A stretch of DNA of 64,000 nucleotides from Rhodobacteraceae bacterium SB2. Lineage in GTDB: Bacteria; Pseudomonadota; Alphaproteobacteria; Rhodobacterales; Rhodobacteraceae. A program made the translations under genes and the position numbers. The stretch covers positions 62,001 through 126,000 of the forward strand of contig LGRT01000004.1 in the NCBI GenBank assembly GCA_001642945.1. Reading direction: 5' to 3'. Shown here one piece after another: positions 62,134 to 64,000 of this stretch. The notes under the pieces were generated by a model that was not told the DNA's origin, did not search any database, and saw nothing but the letters and a program-made list of their open reading frames with translations. The stretch's first letter is position 1. The number at the start of each line of letters is the position of its first letter.

Positions 62134-62727
62134 TTATGACGGGTCTTCGCTTAGCACGGGCAAGATCCCAAAGCCGTTGCGCCAAAACACCAGCGCCAAC
62201 ACCCCAGCTTCATGCGTTTGCAAAGCATGCGGTTGCTGCGCGGCGTGAAAAATAACATCTCCGGGATTTAAAAAACGCGGCGCCTGCCCAGCCCGCATAA
62301 ACTCGGCCTCACCAGCAATCACCAAATAGCTTTCTTCGGCTAGGTGCTCGTGCCAGGGGTAATATAGATGGGGTGGCATATATACGGCCCACGCCCAAAG
62401 TTGGCCGCTTTGAAAGCCTCCTTCGGGACCAATGATTGTAAAGCACCCAAATCGATCTAAAAAATCTTGCCCGACCTTGGTATGTTTATAGGTTTCGCGC
62501 CAACGCGCTTGGGCTCCTGCTGCCACCACAGCCTCGCAAAGTGGCTGATATTGCGTGTCAAAAAATTCATTTTTTTCACGTGCCAATCCCTGTCCACATA
62601 GCAATGGTTTTGGTTCGATCTTCTGAGTCGTGACATCTTGGCAGAACGGCGCAAAAGCCGTCAGCTCTTGATGGTTTTCATAAACAGTCCGAAGCTCGGA
62701 CAATAATAAATCAAACGGGCGTGCCAT
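62134..62727 (-). CDS. DMSP-lyase-like cupin protein (DddQ/DddL type)
   Basis: A 197-residue cupin. The C-terminal half holds the metal-binding motifs LYYPWHEHLAEESYLVIAGE (His126, His128, Glu132, Tyr134) and PGDVIFHAAQQPHALQT (His161, His167), ending in LALVFWR. This HxHxAEExY arrangement with Tyr is the signature of the family that splits dimethylsulfoniopropionate into DMS and acrylate. The length fits DddQ (about 200 residues) better than DddL. The N-terminal half is helical and variable. I start at ATG 62727; a start 25 codons earlier is possible. Activity on DMSP is inferred. Confidence 0.75.
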   Translation of the reverse strand: MARPFDLLLSELRTVYENHQELTAFAPFCQDVTTQKIEPKPLLCGQGLAREKNEFFDTQYQPLCEAVVAAGAQARWRETYKHTKVGQDFLDRFGCFTIIGPEGGFQSGQLWAWAVYMPPHLYYPWHEHLAEESYLVIAGEAEFMRAGQAPRFLNPGDVIFHAAQQPHALQTHEAGVLALVFWRNGFGILPVLSEDPS

Positions 62728-63382
62728 CACAAAAACCAATAAGCTTTTTCTTCCCCTCAAAACCCTACATTTTGGGATTGCTATGTCAAACTCAATTGAC
62801 ACTGCGAGCCCATTTTACAGCTCGAGTATAAGCATTGTCTGATCCTTGTGACGTCCATCTGAATGCGCGTTATCAAAACAGCGGCAGTTTTGGCATTTGA
62901 CGCCCAAAGGATACTATCTGGGTTTGTACCCCACCCAAGTCTTGATCCTTCCGGCGAATATCACGCCGCCTCAACGGTGCTTTGAGGCACTGTACTTTAT
63001 GAAATTCTGCTTGCTGGGAGGCTCTATCGCGACAGGTATCGATCACTATTGTGATCTTATGCCGATACTTATTTAGGAACTTTTATATGTCTCAGCGCAG
63101 GCTTGAATGTCCTTCAACCGCATTTACGCTCATCGTTTTGCCGCAGCTTGAATCGAGGGAAATGCCACATAAAAGTTACGAGGGATGACCTGCTTTACAG
63201 CGAGCTAAGAGCCCCGATATACTGCCTTTCTTCGGTAGGGTATCCGCCAAATGCCCAAAGTATTTTGAATATGGCTAGCAAATATTTGCCAGCCAGCCGG
63301 GGCTGGTCATCGACAATCGCGCCGCGTACACATGCCGCACCACATCACATCAGACCCTCAACATTAAAATTTGGAGACCCAG
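62728..63382. other. Noncoding region between the cupin and the carboxymuconolactone-decarboxylase-like gene
   Basis: About 655 bp in a divergent gap, with no gene recognised. It contains two clear inverted repeats: GCCTCAA/TTGAGGC (62968-62988, 7-nt loop) and GATCAC-TATT-GTGATC (63041-63056). The second could be an operator for either flanking gene. Confidence 0.45.
63041..63056. promoter_or_regulatory. Palindrome GATCAC-TATT-GTGATC
   Basis: A perfect 6-bp inverted repeat with a 4-nt centre, about 315 bp before the cupin start and 325 bp before the next plus-strand gene. Outer GTATCG and CGATAC (63037-63042 and just beyond 63056) overlap it and give an alternative pairing. An operator is possible; no bound protein is known. 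Confidence 0.4.
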
Positions 63383-63769
63383 ATGAGCCTATTTGACGAA
63401 GACCTTTTTCTAAAAGGCTTAGAGCAGCGAAAAGCCACTTTAGGAGCAGAGTATGTAGAGACGAACTTGGCCGCAGCCGATGAGCTCACGCGTCCATTCC
63501 AAGAAGCCATGACCGCCTGGTGTTGGGGCTTTGGTTGGGGCGATGATGTGATTGATGCAAAAACCCGCAGCATGATGAACCTATCCATGATTGCGGCATT
63601 GGGCAAAATGCATGAATGGGAACTGCATTGTAAAGGCGCTTTAAACAACGGCGTGACCCCCGAGGAAATTCGCGCAATCATTCATGTTGTGGGTATCTAT
63701 TGTGGCGTACCACAGGCTTTAGAATGTTTTCGTGCAGCCCGCAAAGTGCTCAACGAGCAGCCCCGCTAG
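63383..63769 (+). CDS. Carboxymuconolactone decarboxylase family protein
   Basis: A 128-residue all-helical protein. TRSMMNLSMIAALGKMHEWELH and NNGVTPEEIRAIIHVVGIYCGVPQAL are the CMD-family signature, quoted in part. It lacks the CxxC of AhpD peroxidases and resembles the gamma-carboxymuconolactone decarboxylase branch (PcaC). No other protocatechuate-pathway gene is adjacent, so the real substrate is uncertain. The ATG at 63383 has GGAG upstream; a TTG at 63371 is less likely. Confidence 0.85.
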   Translation: MSLFDEDLFLKGLEQRKATLGAEYVETNLAAADELTRPFQEAMTAWCWGFGWGDDVIDAKTRSMMNLSMIAALGKMHEWELHCKGALNNGVTPEEIRAIIHVVGIYCGVPQALECFRAARKVLNEQPR

Positions 63770-63856
63770 GCCGCGTTCAGCGCCGGCAAGTAAATGAACC
63801 GCCATAGCGCAAAAAACACCAGAGCAAAAAAGCATCCGCACCGAAAAGCCTATTAA

Positions 63857-64000
63857 TGGAACGGCCTGGTTAAGCCTACTCAAAACATTTGCAGCAGCGG
63901 CGCCTTCTATCTTGCAAAAACAGGCATATTGCTTGATCCAGAGGGAAATTCTCGGCTACCCTTACCTGAACGCCCAAAAAGGAAATCGCGACGTGTCAAA
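63857..64000 (+). other. Open frame running off the right edge
   Basis: After a stop at about 63854-63856 the plus strand stays open to the window end, reading SSGAFYLAKTGILLDPEGNS and then a Pro/Arg/Lys-rich stretch. There is no visible start codon or ribosome binding site and no family is recognised. It may be part of a decayed gene. Confidence 0.2.

Noticed and set aside
61883-62727. Genomic island inserted at tRNA-Arg
   Set aside because: No integrase, no repeat of the tRNA 3' end was noticed, and the interesting cupin gene lies on the 5' side of the tRNA.

Overview
The window reads as chromosomal DNA of a marine alphaproteobacterium, most likely Rhodobacterales (Roseobacter group). This is an inference from several things seen here: a CcrM-type methyltransferase, a ChvG/ChvI regulatory system joined to short HPr kinase, RapZ and a regulatory PTS, an F0 ATP synthase operon with paired b and b' subunits and no F1 genes, and typical roseobacter sulfur genes (Tpa, Xsc, SoeABC and a DMSP-lyase-like cupin). 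I see no insertion sequence, integrase, prophage, CRISPR array or rRNA; the only RNA genes recognised are one tRNA-Arg(CCT) and one TPP riboswitch.

Layout. 1-1.2 kb: 3'-truncated tuf on the minus strand. 1.4-2.8 kb: a cytochrome P450. 3.4-8.8 kb: a plus-strand run chvI-chvG-hprK-rapZ-EIIA(Man)-HPr-acyltransferase. 8.8-13.6 kb, minus strand: 3-hydroxybutyryl-CoA dehydrogenase, etfA/etfB, cobalamin adenosyltransferase, a small membrane protein and an SDR enzyme. 13.8-17.4 kb: parC converging on glycerate kinase.

17.7-31.2 kb is the most coherent functional block. It holds taurine:pyruvate aminotransferase (tpa), the MocR-type regulator tauR, sulfoacetaldehyde acetyltransferase (xsc), acetate kinase, a short phosphate acetyltransferase, a short citrate synthase, a TauE/SafE exporter and the membrane sulfite dehydrogenase soeABC. 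Together these can take taurine to sulfoacetaldehyde, then to acetyl phosphate plus sulfite, with the carbon entering central metabolism and sulfite exported or oxidised to sulfate. No taurine importer lies in the window. The tpa and xsc upstream regions share a direct-repeat element with a 23-bp period that matches what a MocR regulator would bind.

31.7-34.2 kb, minus strand: atpI-atpB-atpE-b'-b. 34.5-41.8 kb: an ArsR-family regulator with a perfect upstream palindrome, then ffh, a GNAT acetyltransferase, chorismate mutase, rpsP, a small membrane ORF, rimM, trmD, a cysteine-synthase-like enzyme, rplS and rpmE. 41.9-46.4 kb: a KdtA-like glycosyltransferase and lpxK, then on the minus strand a CaiB-type CoA transferase, a DsbA-like protein and a DciA/DUF721 protein. 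46.5-50.7 kb: mutY and alkB on the plus strand, ccrM and rnhB on the minus strand. 51-54.8 kb: a zinc-ribbon protein, a stand-alone sigma-54 activator and htpG. 54.8-61.2 kb, minus strand: an EamA transporter, a small ABM-like protein, an Ldh-family dehydrogenase and thiBPQ under a TPP riboswitch. 61.4-63.8 kb: a VanZ-like protein, tRNA-Arg, the DMSP-lyase-like cupin and a carboxymuconolactone-decarboxylase-like protein.

Most genes are intact housekeeping or metabolic genes. The observations most worth a second look are regulatory DNA: the TauR-like repeats, three GANTC sites before ccrM, a structured leader before ffh, a long hairpin between divergent tuf and P450, and orphan palindromes. 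All identifications rest on reading motifs and family resemblance by eye; no database search was run.
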